DNA of 8,543 nt from Chitinophagaceae bacterium (GTDB taxonomy: Bacteria > Bacteroidota > Bacteroidia > Chitinophagales > Chitinophagaceae). The notes beneath the pieces were generated by a model. The model ran no database searches. It was not told where the DNA came from and saw only the letters and a list, made by a program, of their open reading frames with translations. The position numbers and the translations under genes were made by a program. The DNA is taken from NCBI GenBank assembly GCA_026785745.1, contig JAJAZO010000098.1, forward strand, positions 1 to 8,543. Direction: 5' to 3'. Below are positions 6,393 through 8,543 of the stretch, one piece after another; position 1 is the first letter of the stretch; each line of letters begins with the position of its first letter.

Positions 6393-8543
6393 AAAATTGA
6401 AGAACTGAAGTATCCCTTGTCTTTTCTTTACCGGTTTGGTATTAACTAATAGTTTTTCTTTTACCACATCATCATACACAGCATTCACAGAAGCCAGTTC
6501 GCCGGAATAACCGGGAAACATAGAGATTGCCTTCATATCCTGTATCGGTGAGTAGGTTTCAGCAACAGAAGTAAGGATACTGTATAGTGATCTTACATCT
6601 TTCACCCGTTGATTCTCCATTAGCCGCAGGTAAATATTATCCCGGGTAAAATAGATGTCAACTGTTTTATTTTTAAAGGCTTTCAATTCCTGGTTGTTCC
6701 GTCGCACTACGGCAGCATTGTATAATATATCATTACCCGGTTCGATTTTAATCCCGCGGTAGAGGTAGATATTATTATTCAGCACATCATTATTCTTCGA
6801 CAATCCTTCTTTCTTATCAATCGGGATACCTGTAAAGTCAGTGATTTTATAAGCTCCTGTAAATGCACCATGAATTGCCACATTCTTATTGTTCAATGCC
6901 CTGCCCGGAGGTACGGTATTAACTTTAACAACGGTTCCGAGTAATTCTTTCAACTCTTTTTCCAGTTTTACCTTCAACTCATCAAAATAAAATGCACGGC
7001 CACTCAACATCACCGTTTTTATCCGCTTCTTAATATCTTTTGTGACAACATCTTTTATACTGGCGATAATGCAGTGTACAATGCAATCCGTGGCTTTGTG
7101 AATAATGCCGGTCACTTCATCATCCCATCTTATGCTTCTGTCTTTGAGAATAGCTTCGGCATACTGTAATAGTGTTGACTGATTTTTATACAGGTTTCCA
7201 ATCGTTCTTTCAGTACTTAATGAATTTTCTGCCAGTTGAGAAAATTCTGTAATACTCACTGACTGCAGGTTATTGAATTTCTTTTTCTGTTCTTCCATCA
7301 GTTGAATAAAATTCAGTGTATCCGCTGTCAGGTTCTGGTCAAGAATATGCCGTCTGATAAAATCTTTTACTGAAATATCATTACTCCCCGGAATTGCTTT
7401 TAGCACCAGCGTAAGAAAGTCTTCCACAAAGCCATACAGCAGTACATTACCAGCTCCTGCAAAACCTGTTCTGAAAAAACTTGAATAATTCTCGTTATCG
7501 TCAGCCAGCAGCATGGAAATATCTGTAGTACCCTTGCCACAATCAATCACTAAGGCAATTTCTCCGTTGCTGAGATTTACTTCATCCGCATGGGTTTGCT
7601 GATAGCCCATAAAAGCGGCATCACTCTCAGAAATAGTTTCGTACTCAATATATAATGTATCACTTCCGATGCCAAGTGATGTCAATAAATTACCAGTTTG
7701 GCTTCTCAACTCATTCAGCATTTCAAAAACATCATGCTGTGTGTAAATATTGGGTACGAGTAATGTAACGATAATACCTCCTTGCTGAAATGATGGCTTG
7801 GTACTTATCATTAACCGCAAGATTCTCAGCAGCACGGCACTGATAAGTTCTTTCTTATGAGAACGGATACTATAATCTTCCGTATAGTTACCCATCGAAA
7901 GTTGCAGGCTTTTCTCAATACCAAGTTTCAGGTTAGGGATGATCTCATAATCATCACGGAAAGAAACCTGTGTGGCCGCTACTTCCTGGCGGGTGATAAA
8001 TAACCGGATTTCATCATCTTCAATGCGATTGGTAAAATTGAACGGAAATGTTTTTCTTCCTTCACGGCTTATTCTTTTTTTAACTGCATAAAAAGAACGA
8101 TACAGCATATGCTGTCCTGCTTCATGATTCAAAAAATCTTCTCTCTTCCACCCGGTAGCTATCGGGTTTTTGCTGCTGTCAGTAATATTTAACTGGCTGA
8201 TAATATTCTCCAAAATATCATAAGAGACAACGGCAGATTGCGGGCCGCAATTCTTATACCCTACCTGGCTTGCTTCACTACCGAAATCGATTACTACCCG
8301 CTGGCATTGCCGGGAGCGGACAATGGTGAACTGTAATTCACCGGAATATTTTTCTTCTTCGCTGTGTACGAAAGTAACCTTCAGTTGAAAAGGAATTTGC
8401 TCAACTTTGTATTTGTAAAACCCAACGGATACCCGTTTCTGATCTGCTGAATAATCCAATAGCAGCCCTGTTTCATCATCCTTAAAAGGTTCAACTACAA
8501 ATGTTGAGTTCTTCTTAATCACTAATTCAAACCCACTCTCTTC
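6390..8543 (-). CDS. Actin/Hsp70-fold ATPase, 5' end cut by window edge
   Basis: A large ATPase of the actin/Hsp70/MreB superfamily, probably cytoplasmic. Residues are numbered from the GTG at 8522. The phosphate-1 strand is VVIDFGSEASQVG (76-88, D79). Phosphate-2 is VIDCGKGTTDIS (325-336), with Lys330 where relatives often have Gly. A glycine-rich GFAGAG follows at 353. The adenosine motif is VMLSGRA (504-510), and the connect-2-like stretch VAIHGAFTGA is at 548-557. The ATPase region (about 76-560) is longer than MreB or the Hsp70 nucleotide domain. About 75 probably beta-rich residues precede it and 150 follow, ending in a basic-aromatic tail (KKRQGILQFFNF). No Hsp70 substrate-binding domain is obvious. 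The GTG is probably not the true start: the frame stays open for seven more codons (E-E-S-G-F-E-L) to 8543, so the gene is 5'-truncated. Its TAA stop overlaps the next gene's ATG. The family is confident from motifs; the specific role (cytoskeletal, FtsA-like scaffold, or chaperone-like) is not, and I recognise no named gene. Confidence 0.85.
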   Translation of the reverse strand, partial: EESGFELVIKKNSTFVVEPFKDDETGLLLDYSADQKRVSVGFYKYKVEQIPFQLKVTFVHSEEEKYSGELQFTIVRSRQCQRVVIDFGSEASQVGYKNCGPQSAVVSYDILENIISQLNITDSSKNPIATGWKREDFLNHEAGQHMLYRSFYAVKKRISREGRKTFPFNFTNRIEDDEIRLFITRQEVAATQVSFRDDYEIIPNLKLGIEKSLQLSMGNYTEDYSIRSHKKELISAVLLRILRLMISTKPSFQQGGIIVTLLVPNIYTQHDVFEMLNELRSQTGNLLTSLGIGSDTLYIEYETISESDAAFMGYQQTHADEVNLSNGEIALVIDCGKGTTDISMLLADDNENYSSFFRTGFAGAGNVLLYGFVEDFLTLVLKAIPGSNDISVKDFIRRHILDQNLTADTLNFIQLMEEQKKKFNNLQSVSITEFSQLAENSLSTERTIGNLYKNQSTLLQYAEAILKDRSIRWDDEVTGIIHKATDCIVHCIIASIKDVVTKDIKKRIKTVMLSGRAFYFDELKVKLEKELKELLGTVVKVNTVPPGRALNNKNVAIHGAFTGAYKITDFTGIPIDKKEGLSKNNDVLNNNIYLYRGIKIEPGNDILYNAAVVRRNNQELKAFKNKTVDIYFTRDNIYLRLMENQRVKDVRSLYSILTSVAETYSPIQDMKAISMFPGYSGELASVNAVYDDVVKEKLLVNTKPVKKRQGILQFFNF
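8148..8168. repeat. Near-perfect palindrome in coding sequence, copy 2
   Basis: Positions 8150-8167 repeat the element at 867-886 with one substitution (ACCCGGTAGCTATCGGGT on the plus strand), which breaks a single symmetric pair. On the minus strand it encodes N-P-I-A-T-G-W in the ATPase (residues 119-125), in the same phase as copy 1. The two copies share 19 of 20 bases including the trailing TGG, while the sequence on either side is unrelated. Confidence 0.65.

Noticed and set aside
8102..8115. Perfect 14-base palindrome ACAGCATATGCTGT
   Set aside because: One such palindrome is expected roughly by chance in a window of this size, it has no second copy, and it lies in ordinary conserved coding sequence.
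6390..8543. DnaK chaperone or SrfB-type virulence protein
   Set aside because: The ATPase motifs are shared with Hsp70, but no substrate-binding domain or lid is apparent. I see no sequence feature that supports SrfB specifically, so only the superfamily is stated.

Overview
The window looks like a chromosomal segment from a member of the Bacteroidota, probably near the Chitinophagaceae. The DNA is AT-rich (estimated by eye), start codons lack clear Shine-Dalgarno sequences, genes are tightly packed, and short GC-rich palindromes sit inside coding sequence. This placement is an inference; no rRNA or marker gene is present.

Almost all of the window is three genes on the minus strand, so transcription runs from high to low coordinates. 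First (8543 to 6390) is a large actin/Hsp70-fold ATPase whose 5' end lies outside the window. Second (6390 to 5356) is a bitopic membrane protein with a signal peptide, one transmembrane helix and a coiled coil. Third (5347 to 32) is a giant 1771-residue membrane protein. The first two genes overlap in a TAATG stop-start, and the second and third are separated by 8 bases. A fourth gene may start at position 19, 12 bases after the third, and leave the window. No intergenic space is large enough for a promoter or terminator, so this is an internal piece of an operon.

The main discovery candidate is the third protein. It appears to be a natural single-chain fusion of a divergent SEDS (RodA/FtsW-type) peptidoglycan glycosyltransferase with a class B penicillin-binding transpeptidase. 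Reading the hydrophobic segments gives seven helices, a large periplasmic loop carrying a Thr-Asp pair (D866) where RodA/FtsW keep their essential Asp, and three more helices. One extra helix then carries the chain back to the periplasm, followed by a transpeptidase domain with all three motifs: STLK at 1391, SDN at 1451 and KTGTTG at 1694. A further N-terminal module of five helices and a roughly 360-residue periplasmic domain has no equivalent in RodA or FtsW that I know of.

Together the genes look like a compact peptidoglycan-synthesis machine: a cytoplasmic actin-like ATPase with a possible membrane-binding tail, a transmembrane coiled-coil linker, and a polymerase-crosslinker in one chain. 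The layout recalls MreB/MreC/RodA/PBP2 or FtsA/FtsW/FtsI. The domain calls rest on motifs I can see; the idea of a cooperating complex is inference from gene order and topology.
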